A model generated the notes under the pieces. It ran no database searches. It was not told the DNA's origin and was given only the letters and a program-made list of their open reading frames with translations. A program made the translations under genes and the position numbers. Below are positions 17,711-27,800 of a DNA stretch of 64,000 bases, in pieces. The stretch spans positions 62,001-126,000 of the forward strand of contig NZ_KI421496.1 of NCBI RefSeq assembly GCF_000473085.1, in the 5' to 3' direction. Source of the DNA: Azorhizobium doebereinerae UFLA1-100. Its GTDB lineage: Bacteria; Pseudomonadota; Alphaproteobacteria; Rhizobiales; Xanthobacteraceae. The number at the start of each line of letters is the position of its first letter. Position 1 is the first letter of the stretch.

Positions 17711-18727
17711 ATGAGGCACATGGTTCGCGGCCTGATCGGGGCGCTGGGTCTGCTGGCGGTCGCGGCGCTGCCGGCACGGGCGGACACCGACATCAAGTTC
17801 GCCCTCGACTGGAAGTTCGAGGGCCCCTCGGCGCCCTATTTCGTCGCCATCGACAAGGGCTACTACAAGGCCGAGGGCCTCAACGTCACGGTGGACACCG
17901 GCCCCGGCTCGGTGGCCGGCATCGCCCGGGTGGCGGCGGGCACCTATCCGCTCGGCTTCTTCGACATCAACTCGCTGGTGAAGTTCCGCGACCAGAACCC
18001 GGACAAGGCGGTGAAGGCCGTCCTCATGGTCTACGACAAGCCGCCGTTCGCCATCGTCACCCTCACCAAGACCGGCATCGCCAAGCCGAAGGACCTGGAA
18101 GGCAGGATCCTCGGCGCGCCCGCCCCGGACGGCGCCTTCGCCCAGTGGAAGGCGTTCGTGAAGGAGAACGCCATCGACGCCGACAAGGTGAAGATCGAGA
18201 ATGTCGGCTTCCCGGTGCGCGAGCCCATGCTGGCGGACGGCAAGGTGGACGCCATCACCGGCTTCTCCTTCTCCTCTTACTTCAACCTGCTGCAGAAGGG
18301 CCTCAAGCCGGACGACATCAAGGTGATGCTGATGGCCGATTACGGCCTCGTGCTCTATGGCAACGCGGTCATCGTCAATCCCGACTTCGCCGCCGCCCAT
18401 CCCAAGGAGGTGGCCGGCTTCGTGCGCGCCACCATCAAGGGCATCATCGAGACCGCCCGCGACCCCGAGGCGGCCATCAAGGCGGTGATGAAGCGCAACG
18501 AGACCGGCGACGAGGCCATCGAGCTGGCCCGCCTCAAGATGGCGCTGAAGGACAACATGATCACCGAATGGGTGACCAAGAACGGCGTCGGCGGCATCGA
18601 CGTGGACCGGCTGACCAAGTCGATCGAGCAGATCTCCGTGACCTACGACTTCAAGGCCAGGCCCACGGCGGCGGACATCTTCACCAGCGAATTCCTGCCG
18701 CCCGCAGCTGAGCGGATGGTCAAGTAA
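17711..18727 (+). CDS. ABC transporter substrate-binding protein (NMT1/SsuA-like)
   Basis: Periplasmic binding protein of 338 residues. The start is set at ATG 17711, preceded by GGAGGG, which gives a signal peptide that ends ALPARA near residue 24. The mature part opens DTDIKFALDWKFEGPSAPYFVAIDKGYY, as in NMT1/THI5 and sulfonate-binding proteins, with GPGSVAGIARVAAGTYPLGF forming the ligand cleft. It belongs with the ATPase at 19196 and the permease at 19972, although a repeat-filled stretch of 468 bases separates them. Ligand unknown; the sequence differs clearly from the other binding protein in this window. Confidence 0.92.
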   Translation: MRHMVRGLIGALGLLAVAALPARADTDIKFALDWKFEGPSAPYFVAIDKGYYKAEGLNVTVDTGPGSVAGIARVAAGTYPLGFFDINSLVKFRDQNPDKAVKAVLMVYDKPPFAIVTLTKTGIAKPKDLEGRILGAPAPDGAFAQWKAFVKENAIDADKVKIENVGFPVREPMLADGKVDAITGFSFSSYFNLLQKGLKPDDIKVMLMADYGLVLYGNAVIVNPDFAAAHPKEVAGFVRATIKGIIETARDPEAAIKAVMKRNETGDEAIELARLKMALKDNMITEWVTKNGVGGIDVDRLTKSIEQISVTYDFKARPTAADIFTSEFLPPAAERMVK

Positions 18728-19195
18728 GGGGTCGGAGCCCGCCCTCGCCCGTCCCTCCCCGCCGCGCCTCTTCCTCCCAGTGGGAAGGGGCGCGTTGCGC
18801 GGGGAAAGGGCTTTCCGGGCCCGCCCCGTCTCTTCGTCCGGGCGGGGAAACCCTCCCCCCTTGCGGGGGAGGGCAGGGAGGGGGGTGACGCGGCCGGGGC
18901 CGTGTGCACGGTTCGCTGGAGGGCGGTGGCGCGCAAGGGTCTGGGGGGCGGACGGCGCCTAAGAGGATCGAACGGGGTTTGATCGAACGGGGCTTGGGGT
19001 GGAGAGCGCTTCACCCCCCTCCCCAGCCCTCCCCCGCAAGGGGGGAGGGGGTGCGTTGCGCTGGAGGGCGGTGGCGCGCCGTGGCTCCCTCCCCCGCAAG
19101 GGGGCGAGGGCTTTGCGCGATCCGCCAGGCCTCGCCTTCCGGGAGGGGCGGGTGGCGCGGGACAGGCCATCGGGCCGTAAACAGAGGACGACCTT
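18728..19195. repeat. Block of REP-like hairpins and direct repeats inside an ABC operon
   Basis: CCCTCCCCC and GGGGGAGGG arms with short loops form hairpins at 18851-18873 and 19027-19049, with a less perfect copy at 19087-19110. A 21-base direct repeat (CGCTGGAGGGCGGTGGCGCGC) occurs at 18914-18934 and 19059-19079. No coding frame with family resemblance is present. The block splits the binding-protein gene from its ATPase gene. The hairpins resemble the element at 44819-44842. Confidence 0.75.
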
Positions 19196-19975
19196 TTGAT
19201 CTGCCTGGATGACGTCAGCCTGTCCTACAAGGGCAGAAGCGGCGAGGTGACGGCGCTGGCCCACACCTCGCTCACCGTGAAGCAGGGCGAGTTCGCCGCC
19301 GTCGTGGGCCCGTCCGGCTGCGGCAAGTCCACCCTGATGAAGCTGGTGACCGGCCTCATCCGCCCCACCGCCGGCGCGGTGTTCGTCGAGGGCAAGCCGG
19401 TGAAGGGGCCGGTGAAGATCGCCGGCATGGCGTTCCAGAACGCCAACCTGCTGCCGTGGCGCAGCGTGCTGGACAATGTGCTGCTGCCGCTGGAGATCGT
19501 GCCGCCGCATCGCGGCCGCTTCCGCCGCGAGAAGGACTTCTACCGCGCCCGCGCTCTCGACCTGCTGGGCGTGGTGGGCTTGCGGGATTTCGCGGGCCGC
19601 TATCCGTGGGAGATGTCGGGCGGCATGCAGCAGCGCGCCTCGCTGTGCCGGGCGCTGATCCACGAGCCGGCCCTGCTGATGCTGGACGAGCCGTTCGCCG
19701 CGCTCGACGCCTTCACCCGCGAGGAATTGTGGGTGGTGCTGCGCGACCTGTGGCAGCGCCTCGGCTTCACCGTGGTGCTGGTGACGCACGACCTGCGCGA
19801 GGCCGCCTTCCTGGCCGACACCGTGCATGTGATGAGCGCCCGCCCCGGCCGGATCGTCGAGACCCGCGTGGTGGACTTCCTGCGCCCCCGCCCGCTGGAG
19901 GTGTGCTACGAGCCCGCCTTCACCGATCTCGTCCATGAATTGCGCGGCAAGATCGCGGAGGTCCGGCAGGCATGA
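19196..19975 (+). CDS. ABC transporter ATP-binding protein (TTG start)
   Basis: ATPase of 259 residues in the SsuB/TauB group. Walker A is GPSGCGKST, the Q-loop is in MAFQNANLLPW, the signature is MSGGMQQRASL, Walker B is LMLDEPFAALD and the switch His is in VTHDLREA. The frame begins at TTG 19196, eight bases after AGAGGACG, and the next residues ICLDDVSLSYKG are the natural N-terminus of the family, so TTG is the probable start. The stop overlaps the permease ATG (ATGA). Together with the binding protein at 17711 it forms the second importer of this class here. Confidence 0.92.
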   Translation: MICLDDVSLSYKGRSGEVTALAHTSLTVKQGEFAAVVGPSGCGKSTLMKLVTGLIRPTAGAVFVEGKPVKGPVKIAGMAFQNANLLPWRSVLDNVLLPLEIVPPHRGRFRREKDFYRARALDLLGVVGLRDFAGRYPWEMSGGMQQRASLCRALIHEPALLMLDEPFAALDAFTREELWVVLRDLWQRLGFTVVLVTHDLREAAFLADTVHVMSARPGRIVETRVVDFLRPRPLEVCYEPAFTDLVHELRGKIAEVRQA

Positions 19976-20742
19976 AGATCGCAGCCGAGGACGTCACCCC
20001 CGTCGCCTTCACCGTCATCCTGTTCCTGGCCTGGGAGGGCGCCTGCCGCCTGTTCCATATCGACGCCTTCATCCTGCCGGCGCCCAGCGCCGTCTTCGCG
20101 GCGGCGGCGCACTACTGGTGGCCGCTGCTGAAAAACTCCTTCGTGACATTGTGGACCACGGTGGTCGGCTTCATTCTCGCCGTGGTGTTCGGCATCACGC
20201 TCGGCCTCGTGGTGGGCTGGTCGCGGGCGATCTATCGCGGCCTCTATCCGGTGATGATCGGCTTCAACTCCATCCCCAAGGTGGCGGTGGTGCCGATCCT
20301 CATCATGTGGTTCGGCATCGGCGAGATCCCGGCCATCCTCACCGCCTTCCTCATCTCCTTCTTCCCCATCGTGGTGAATGTGGCCACCGGCCTTGCCACC
20401 ACCGAGCCGGAGCTGGAGGACGTGCTGCGGGCGCTCGGCGCCTCCAAGCTCGACATCATGCGCAAGGTGGGCATCCCGCGCACCGCGCCCTATCTGTTCG
20501 GCGCGCTGAAGGTGGCCATCACCCTGGCCTTCGTGGGGGCGGTGGTGTCGGAGACCATCGGCGCCAATGCCGGGGTGGGCCATCTGATGGTGCAGGCGGG
20601 CTCCAACTTCCAGATGCCTTTGGTGTTCGCCGGCCTGCTGGCGCTCGCGGTGGAGGGCATCCTCATGTACGCGCTGTTCGCGCTGCTGGAGCGCCGCATG
20701 GCCGGCTGGGCCTTCCGCGCCTCCATGAGCGCGGCAGGGTGA
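19972..20742 (+). CDS. ABC transporter permease (SsuC/TauC type)
   Basis: Inner-membrane permease of 256 residues with about six spans. It carries a BPD_transp_1 region (WFGIGEIPAILTAFLISFFPI) and an EAA-like coupling loop (ALGASKLDIMRKVGIPRTAPYLFGALK, near residues 163-190). It overlaps the ATPase gene by four bases. The stop is followed by G-rich low-complexity sequence with short GGCAGGGTGAGCGG repeats up to the convergent glycosyltransferase gene. Confidence 0.92.
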   Translation: MKIAAEDVTPVAFTVILFLAWEGACRLFHIDAFILPAPSAVFAAAAHYWWPLLKNSFVTLWTTVVGFILAVVFGITLGLVVGWSRAIYRGLYPVMIGFNSIPKVAVVPILIMWFGIGEIPAILTAFLISFFPIVVNVATGLATTEPELEDVLRALGASKLDIMRKVGIPRTAPYLFGALKVAITLAFVGAVVSETIGANAGVGHLMVQAGSNFQMPLVFAGLLALAVEGILMYALFALLERRMAGWAFRASMSAAG

Positions 20743-20946
20743 GCGGGGCAGGGTGAGCGGGGGCGGCTGAGCGGGCGCGGGCAGGGCGGAGGCTCGGGGC
20801 TGGTGGGGCGAGCCGCGCCCGGCCACCGCTGGCCGCACCGTCTCGCGGTGGGGCGCCCGCCCGCCGCTTTCACTCTCTCCCGCGCCGGTGCGTCGTCCCC
20901 GGCCTCCCCGCGACGCGGGCGAGGGCGCGTGGCGGCGCCGGGAGCA

Positions 20947-22461
20947 TCAGTGCGCGGCTGCGGCGGCCCGGACCGGAGCGGAGAACAGGTCGCCATAGTC
21001 GGCGGCCGCCGATGCCGCGTACCATTCGAGAAAGGCGGCGACGTCGGGGTTGGTCCGCAACTGGAACGCCGAGCGGGCCGCCAGGTCGAAATGCCAGGCG
21101 AGGCGCATCGGCGGGCTGAGATGGCTCGCTGGTTCCGGCACCTCCAGATCCCGCGCGTAGGATGCGAAATCGGCCGACCGCAGCAGCGCCGCCACCTCGG
21201 CGGCGTCCCTGCGGCCGACCCGGATCAGCCAGTCAAGGAACTGCCGCCGGCCGTCGCTTGTGGCCAGCCGGCCATAAGGGGTGTCCGCGCACATGGCGGT
21301 GGCGAACCCGATCAGCGCGTCGGTGTGCGGCAGGCCGAACCAGTCGGCATCGGCGGCGGGGCGCTGGACGTCGGTCGTCCGTGCGATGGCCTCCAGCGCG
21401 GCGATGAATTTCGGCTCCAGCCGCGCCATGCGGAATTCGTCGCGGTAGCGCCGCAGGCCCTTCTCGCTCAGTTCCGCCCGCAGCGCGTCGTCGGTGGTGA
21501 GCCGGCGCAGTTGCCGGGCCATTTCCTCGGTGCGGTCCGCGAGCACGGCGGCATCGCCGCAGGTTTCCGGCAGCGCGCCCTGGCGCGAGCTGAGCACCGG
21601 CAGGCCGAAGGCCATGGCCTCCACCACTGGCACGCAGAATCCCTCGTGCTGGCTCGTCGTCCAGAACAGATCGGCGTGCCGGTACAGCGTCGCCAGCTTG
21701 GTGGCGGAGACCGAGTGGTGCCAGGTGACGGCATCGCCCAGCCCGCTGTCGGCGATCAGCCCCTCGACCATGGAGATGTAGCTTTGGAGGCGGGGGTCGC
21801 GGCCGCCGACGATGTGAAGCCGGACGCCTGCGACGCCGTCGTCCCGCAGCTTCGCCAGGGCGGGGATCATCAGGTCCAGCGCCTTGTTGGGAACCACCCG
21901 GCCGACGGCCACGATGTTGAACCAGCTGTGGTCCAGCGTCGCCCGCATCTCCTGGTCGTCGGCGCAGCCCAGCAGCTCGGAGATGCGGTGCATGGGGGCG
22001 ACCGTGGACATGGGAACGCCCGGCGGCAGGACTTGCGCGATGTCCCGCGCATTGTAGTCGGAGTCGTTGATCACCCCGGCGAGCGGCAGATCACACACCG
22101 CCCGCAGAGTGTCGCGGCCCCGCTTGCAGCTTGCGGCGTATTCCCAGGAATAGGGCGCCATGAATTGCGATGGCGTCAGGTTGTGATACTTCAGGACGAT
22201 GCGTCCGCGCACGTTGCGCAAGATCCGGACGGCGAATTCCTCGCTGAAGCAATAGTGATAAACGATGATGTCCTCGGGCGAGCTGATGAACAGCGGGGCG
22301 TCGTCATATCGCAGGACCGGGATCGGATAGGACGTCTCTCCGTTCGCCGTGAATATCGTGCAGTCATAGCCCTGTTTCCTGAGGGCGATGTACATGCCGA
22401 GTACGTCGTTGCCCACCGCGTCATGCGGCGACAAAGCGGGCACCATCAATCCGATTCGCAT
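20947..22461 (-). CDS. GT4-like glycosyltransferase
   Basis: GT-B glycosyltransferase of 504 residues. The N-terminal Rossmann part starts MRIGLMVPALSPHDAVGNDV. The C-terminal nucleotide-sugar domain has VAVGRVVPNKALDLMI and the EX7E-type motif EGFCVPVVEAMAFGLPVLSS near residues 290-310. About 150 C-terminal residues form an extra helical tail without a recognised family. I prefer ATG 22461 over a TTG at 22494 that overlaps the upstream stop, because MRIGL is the normal beginning of the fold; its ribosome site is weak. It is last in a three-gene run likely to build a surface glycan. Confidence 0.87.
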   Translation of the reverse strand: MRIGLMVPALSPHDAVGNDVLGMYIALRKQGYDCTIFTANGETSYPIPVLRYDDAPLFISSPEDIIVYHYCFSEEFAVRILRNVRGRIVLKYHNLTPSQFMAPYSWEYAASCKRGRDTLRAVCDLPLAGVINDSDYNARDIAQVLPPGVPMSTVAPMHRISELLGCADDQEMRATLDHSWFNIVAVGRVVPNKALDLMIPALAKLRDDGVAGVRLHIVGGRDPRLQSYISMVEGLIADSGLGDAVTWHHSVSATKLATLYRHADLFWTTSQHEGFCVPVVEAMAFGLPVLSSRQGALPETCGDAAVLADRTEEMARQLRRLTTDDALRAELSEKGLRRYRDEFRMARLEPKFIAALEAIARTTDVQRPAADADWFGLPHTDALIGFATAMCADTPYGRLATSDGRRQFLDWLIRVGRRDAAEVAALLRSADFASYARDLEVPEPASHLSPPMRLAWHFDLAARSAFQLRTNPDVAAFLEWYAASAAADYGDLFSAPVRAAAAAH

Positions 22462-22490
22462 GGCCGGTCCATCACGTTGGGGGCATCTGT

Positions 22491-24797
22491 TCAATCGACG
22501 AGCGCGACGGCGGCCGCCATGTCTCCCGCGCAGAGCGCGAGGCGCGTCAGCACCTTCGCCTGCCGCGCGGTGGCGGCCGGCCGGTCCGACAGGGCCTCCG
22601 TGAGGCCCTGGGTGAAGGAGGCGACGTCCAGCGGGCGGCAGAGCAGCAGGCGGTCCGCGTCCGGGCCCAGCCGCTCGACGATGGCGGGCAGGCGGCTCGC
22701 CACCACGGGCGTGCCGTAGCGCAGGGCGTCGATGATCTGCTGCGGCACGTCCCCCTCGAAGGAGGAGGTGAGGCAGAGCGCGGCGGCATGCTCGTAGAGC
22801 CAGCGCAGGTCGCCCGCGCCGGCCCCCTCCACGATCTCGATGTGCGGCTTCAGGTGACGGGCGTCGGCCACCTCGCCCACCCCGGGGATCTGGCCGAGAT
22901 GATCGGTCAGCACGATCATCAGGTCGGCATGGAACACCCGCAGGGCGGCGAAGACTTCGAGCAGGAAGGCGATGTGCCGGACCGGCTCGTTCGCCGTCGG
23001 ATAGAAGATGAAGGGCCGGCCGCCCATCCTGGCGCTGAACTCGCGCCCGCGCCGCGTGCCCGGCAGGGGGGCGTCGGCGGCGGGGTAGGGCCGCTCGGGG
23101 ACGGTCAGCTTGCCGGCGATGTCGCCGCCGAAGGCCGGATTGGCGGCGATGCAGCGGCTGGTATAGGCGGACGAGGCGAGCACCGCGCGGGACCCCCGCA
23201 GCGCGGCGACGGCGACGGCCTCCCGCTCCAGATCCTCCTCGCGCAGGTGGGCGAAGGCGTGGATACGCTCCTCGGGCGGCTGGTAGGCCTCCATATAGGT
23301 GACGCGCGGGCCGCTGAACAGCAACGCCTCGGGGAAGCGGGACGGATGCGGGACGATCATCGTCCCGATGTCGGTGCGGCGGTTGAGCTCGGCGATGAAA
23401 TCCAGCCGGCCGACGCGCTCGGACAAGGGCGTTCCTCCCGCCCCCGTCCCTTCGAGCGCATGCAGTTCCACCCGGCCCTGGGCGATCGGGCCGGCGAACA
23501 GGTCGAGCAGCAGCTCCCGCGTCCGCTCCAGGCAGCTGATGATCAGGCGATGGTCGCTCCGTTCCACCAGGGCGCGGACGAAATTGACCATGAACCGCCC
23601 GGTGCCGTCCCCGGCCGCCACGCGAGCGCCGTCGCGGCTGAACAGCGCCGCGTCATGGAGCAGCACGGCGAGCGCGGCGGCGGGCTTGCCCGGCGCCGGG
23701 GCGGCGGCCCCGCGGACGATGCGGTCGTGCACCTCGAAGGCCGGCTTGCGTTCCGGCTCGCCCAGCAGCCGCCGGAAGGCGCGGGCGAAGAGCGGCTGCA
23801 CGACCGCCCGGTCATAGCGTTTGCGTACCGTCTCCTGCGCGGCGAGTACATCGGCGATGAATGCCGGGTCCCCGTCCAGGAGGGCGCGCAGCTTGCGGGT
23901 CGCCAGGGTCGGATGGGCGATCAGGCCGGGCGTCTTGCCGTCATAAAAGCGCGCCAGCAGCGAATCCGGCGCGTACAGCACCGGGCCGCCGAGCTCCATC
24001 ATCTCGATCGGCGTGAGATAGCAGACCTCGTCCGAGTAGTTGTACAAAAACCCCGAGGCGCTGGCGAGGCGGCGCAGGAAGTCCTCCCGCGGCAGCGCGC
24101 CGGTGATCGAGGGGTCGCGCGGATGCGACCGCTGGGGACCGGAAATCTCGAACACGTGCTGCGGATATTGCGAGCGGAACGTCTCGTAGGCGGCCTGATA
24201 ATAGGGGTTCTCGATATTGGGGATATGGGTGGCGATGCGCCGGCGGCGTTCCGATCGCGCCCAGCTGCCGGAGAAGGCGAACACGTCGTCGGGGATCTGG
24301 TAGGGCACGATCTCGTGGCAGAGCGCGGTGAACCAGTCATGCTCGCGGTCCAGCGTCTCGGCGGCGAACGGGACGATGGAGAAGCTGTCGCGCGCGATCA
24401 GCTTCTCCCACAGGCCAAGCTCCAGGATGCGGTTCGACAGCACGAAATGCTGGCCGTAGATGCGATAGACCACCGGCCCCCGGTAGGCGCCGAGAAAGGC
24501 GTTCAGCCAGTCGGCGCTGATGGTCACGATGGCGGCGTCGAAATAGGTGTTGAGAATCTCGGCAATTCTCGGGGAGACGGCATTGTAGAAGAAATTGTAG
24601 CCCAGCAGCTCGTCGAAGATCTCCTTCGGCAAGGTGGTCGGCTGGTCGACGTCGATGGTCCGGTCCGCGGACTGGTCGTAGATCGGTGACAGGTAGGCCG
24701 GGCTGAAGACCTCGTAGCCGAGCGCGCGCAACTGCCTGAGTTCGGTCGTCCGCAGCACCTTGTGCATGCCGAACCAGAAAATCCGTTTCACTTCCAT
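22491..24797 (-). CDS. Large two-part glycosyltransferase family protein
   Basis: Protein of 768 residues. The C-terminal third (about 560-768) is a GT-B domain, with FIFYPTANEPVRHIAFLLEVFA, then LTSSFEGDVPQQIIDALRYGTPVVASRLP as nucleotide-sugar site. The N-terminal half also looks like a glycosyltransferase-type Rossmann pair (IFWFGMHKVLRTTELRQLRALGY, FLYNYSDEVCYLTPIEMMELGGPV) but is too divergent for a family call. ATG 24797 is chosen over an upstream TTG that overlaps the previous stop. The gap to the upstream gene is 38 bases, so the run is probably cotranscribed. It may transfer two sugars, one per half; this is inference. Confidence 0.78.
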   Translation of the reverse strand: MEVKRIFWFGMHKVLRTTELRQLRALGYEVFSPAYLSPIYDQSADRTIDVDQPTTLPKEIFDELLGYNFFYNAVSPRIAEILNTYFDAAIVTISADWLNAFLGAYRGPVVYRIYGQHFVLSNRILELGLWEKLIARDSFSIVPFAAETLDREHDWFTALCHEIVPYQIPDDVFAFSGSWARSERRRRIATHIPNIENPYYQAAYETFRSQYPQHVFEISGPQRSHPRDPSITGALPREDFLRRLASASGFLYNYSDEVCYLTPIEMMELGGPVLYAPDSLLARFYDGKTPGLIAHPTLATRKLRALLDGDPAFIADVLAAQETVRKRYDRAVVQPLFARAFRRLLGEPERKPAFEVHDRIVRGAAAPAPGKPAAALAVLLHDAALFSRDGARVAAGDGTGRFMVNFVRALVERSDHRLIISCLERTRELLLDLFAGPIAQGRVELHALEGTGAGGTPLSERVGRLDFIAELNRRTDIGTMIVPHPSRFPEALLFSGPRVTYMEAYQPPEERIHAFAHLREEDLEREAVAVAALRGSRAVLASSAYTSRCIAANPAFGGDIAGKLTVPERPYPAADAPLPGTRRGREFSARMGGRPFIFYPTANEPVRHIAFLLEVFAALRVFHADLMIVLTDHLGQIPGVGEVADARHLKPHIEIVEGAGAGDLRWLYEHAAALCLTSSFEGDVPQQIIDALRYGTPVVASRLPAIVERLGPDADRLLLCRPLDVASFTQGLTEALSDRPAATARQAKVLTRLALCAGDMAAAVALVD

Positions 24798-24835
24798 TGT
24801 GGCCGTCACCCGGTTGAAGAAAAACGCGTCACAGT

Positions 24836-27800
24836 TCAATGCGCACTGGCAATCGCACGTAATATTTCCTGGCTGAAGCTCAGGGCATGACCTTCAGCGG
24901 CATGGGCATGGCTCCCGCCTCTGACCTGTCTGACGATATCGCGGATAACGGCGTCCTGTTCGCTCCGCCCCGACAGCGCGGCCAGGGCGTGCGGGTCGCG
25001 CGAGCCCAGGCTGACGGCGGATGCGTAATGTCTCGCGGCGTCGTCGGTCCGGCCGACCTTCGACAGCAGATGGCCCGTTTGCAGATGCAGATCCGGCTCC
25101 GTCGGAGCCCGTTCCAGAGCGGCCAGATAGGCGTGCTCCGCCTCGCCGAACGCTTCGGCCTCCTTTAACATGTTACCGAGCTGCACCCAATATGGCACGG
25201 CACCCGGCTCGGTCCGCAAGCCGGCGGCGTAGCAGTCGGCGGCGGCGCGCCACGCGCCGGCATCGCGCAGGTGGTCGCCGCGGGCGAAGTGGGTCGCCGC
25301 CGGCTCGGCGTCGGGCTCCGGGACGGGGGAAGGCTCGGGCTCCGGCGCCTGTGCCGGCGCGGCCGGGACCTGCGGCAGGCCGTCCGGCCAAGTGCGGGGC
25401 AAGGCGTGGGGCAAGGTATGGGGATCGCGCGAGCCGAGCGCGTAGGCGCCGGCATAATAGATCCGCGCCCGCGCCGGATCGTTGCGCACATTGTAGAAAT
25501 GCCCGAGCTGGAGATGCAGGTCCGGCTCGCGCGGATCGAGCGCCAGGGCCCGCGCATAGGCGGTCTCGGCGAGGGCGAAGTCGCCCGCCTCCTTGGCGAC
25601 GTTGCCGCACTGGATCCACATGCCGAAGGCGGTCGGGGCCAGCTCCAGCCCGGCGCGGTATGTCCGCGCCGCCTCGTCCCAGAGCTCCTGGTCGCGCAGC
25701 CGGTCCGCCGCCTCGAAGAGCGGCGAGGCGGCGTCGTCAGGCGGGGCGGCCTGGCGGTTGAGGCGGGCGCGCACCCAGCTCACGCCGCGCGCCACCAGAT
25801 CCGGCATGGCCGAGGCCGCCGGCCGGGACGCGCCGCCGGCCGGCTGCGCCCGCGTGCCCATGACCGCGATCCGCAGAAAGGCCTCGGGATCGATGACGGA
25901 GACCGCCGCGTCCTCGGGGGTCGCATCCGCCGCGCGCCAGCTGCCGTCGAGGATGCGGCGCAGGCCGGTGGCGAAGGTCCACTCGCCGAAATCGTAGAAG
26001 GCGCGGATATGGGCGGCGACGCCCATCTGGATGAGGTCGGGGGTGGAGTGGTCCTCCATGTAGCGTTCCCGGCCGAGCAGGTTCGGGAACACGCCCGCGC
26101 GGGTGAACACCACGGGCCGCTCGGTCACCAGCGCGACGCTGAACAGCGCCTCCAGCTCGCCGGTCCGCGCCGGGTCGTTATAGGCGATGACCAGGCTGCT
26201 CTCGCCGAACCGATGGGGCAGGTTGGGATCGCCCAGGCCGAACGGGGCGTAGGCGATGCTCTGCCCGGCCCGGGGCGTGACCTCGACGCCGCCGGGCGGA
26301 GGGGCGCCGTCGGAGGCTTCCACGATCACCTCGATCGCCTCGGTCTCGGCGAAGATCTTCCTCAGGGTCTGCTCAAGCAGCGGCGCGTTCCGGGAGAAGC
26401 CGAGCAGGATCATGCTGCGCGGCGTCTTCAGGCCGGTGCTGGTGGTGTGGAACGGAATGACCGGCAGCCGGGGAACGACGACCGTGTTGCTCCAGGCATA
26501 GGGATGGTCGGTGACGGATACGCCCCCGGCCTGCGGAATGACGATCTTCGGGCAGGGCAGGTCGCCGAACGCCGCGCCGGCGGCCTCGCGCCGCGTCACG
26601 TCATAGTCGACGAGGATGATGCCGGCGGGCACCTCGCCGCCCAGCGCTTCCAGCGCGGCGGCGGCCGCCTCGTAGCTGACGTGCCGGATCTGCCGGGTCC
26701 TGCTCCGCCCCAGGGCATTGGCGATCTTCTGCCCGTGGTCCGTCAGGTTGTCGGGCGTCTCTCCGCCGCGCGACACGACGAGGATGGTCGAGCCCTGCCC
26801 GTCCTGGTTCCGGCGCAGGGGCGGCACGTCCGGCATCGGGATGAGGCCGGAGGTACCGAGCATCCGGTGGAACAGATCGCGGAATTTGTCCTTCGACCAA
26901 TCGTTCTGGATGTCGCGGACATGCGCCCCGCTGGTGGCGATCGCCTGCCGCAGGCCCTGGTAGGGGTAGGGCTCGATATAGCGATGGATATGCCGGAAGG
27001 TGTCGTTGGTCAGGGTCAGGAGCGGCTGGCCGGAGATGATGCACTGGTCGGTCGTGGCGGAGAGGCCCGGCAGCGCCCGCGTGTACATGAAGCAGTTCAG
27101 GTCGTTCTGCGCGCACCATTCCACTAGGCCTTCCGGCGTCAGGAACTCGCTGCTGAACGACACTTCGATGCCGGGCTTGGCGATCTTCTTGCAGACCTCT
27201 TCCAGGCGCTTGGCATAGGGCATGGCGTGGATGATGTCGGTCTCGACATATTTGCCGTGCGGGATGTTGATCCGCACCTTCGCCCGGTCGAATTCCCGGT
27301 TCACCGCCTCGACCAGCAGCTCGAAGCCCTTGGCCGGCGTGCCGAAGCCGAACGAGCCGATGACCGGCACGTCGTCGCCCACCGGGCGCCCCTTGCGCGG
27401 CTCCATCTCCAGCGGGCGGGGGAAGGCGAAAATCGGCCCCATGTCCTGGATCGAGGGATCGAGGGCGATGTAGCCGTCGAACACCCCCGCGGGAACCAGC
27501 ATCAGGGGGTCGCCGGGCGCCAGTTCGAGCACGACGGAGAACTTGGGCGCGGCAATGCGCCGGATGGCGTCGGCATCGATATCCGACGCCATGGTGATGA
27601 AATGCCAGTTGAAAACGTAAAAATCGTAGGCGGTCCCGGGCTCGGCGCCCCCGGCCTCGCCCTTCCACCTCAGGACGCTGGTCTGATTGAACAGATCAAC
27701 GTCCATCGTATCGATCGAGAAATAATCGAGGTCGTAGAGCGGGGAATCCTTAAGACATTCGAAAACCATCCGCCCGCTTTCGAATATGCTGCAATTCGCT

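Noticed and set aside
18728-19195. CRISPR-like repetition
   Set aside because: The repeats are hairpins and one direct pair with irregular spacing; there are no uniform repeats with unique spacers and no cas genes.
22462-22494. TTG start for the third glycosyltransferase overlapping the upstream stop
   Set aside because: No ribosome site precedes it, and the added residues are not part of the fold; the ATG at 22461 gives the normal N-terminus.
22788-24689. A 633-codon plus-strand frame opposite the second glycosyltransferase
   Set aside because: Antisense artefact; the minus-strand protein has recognisable glycosyltransferase motifs.
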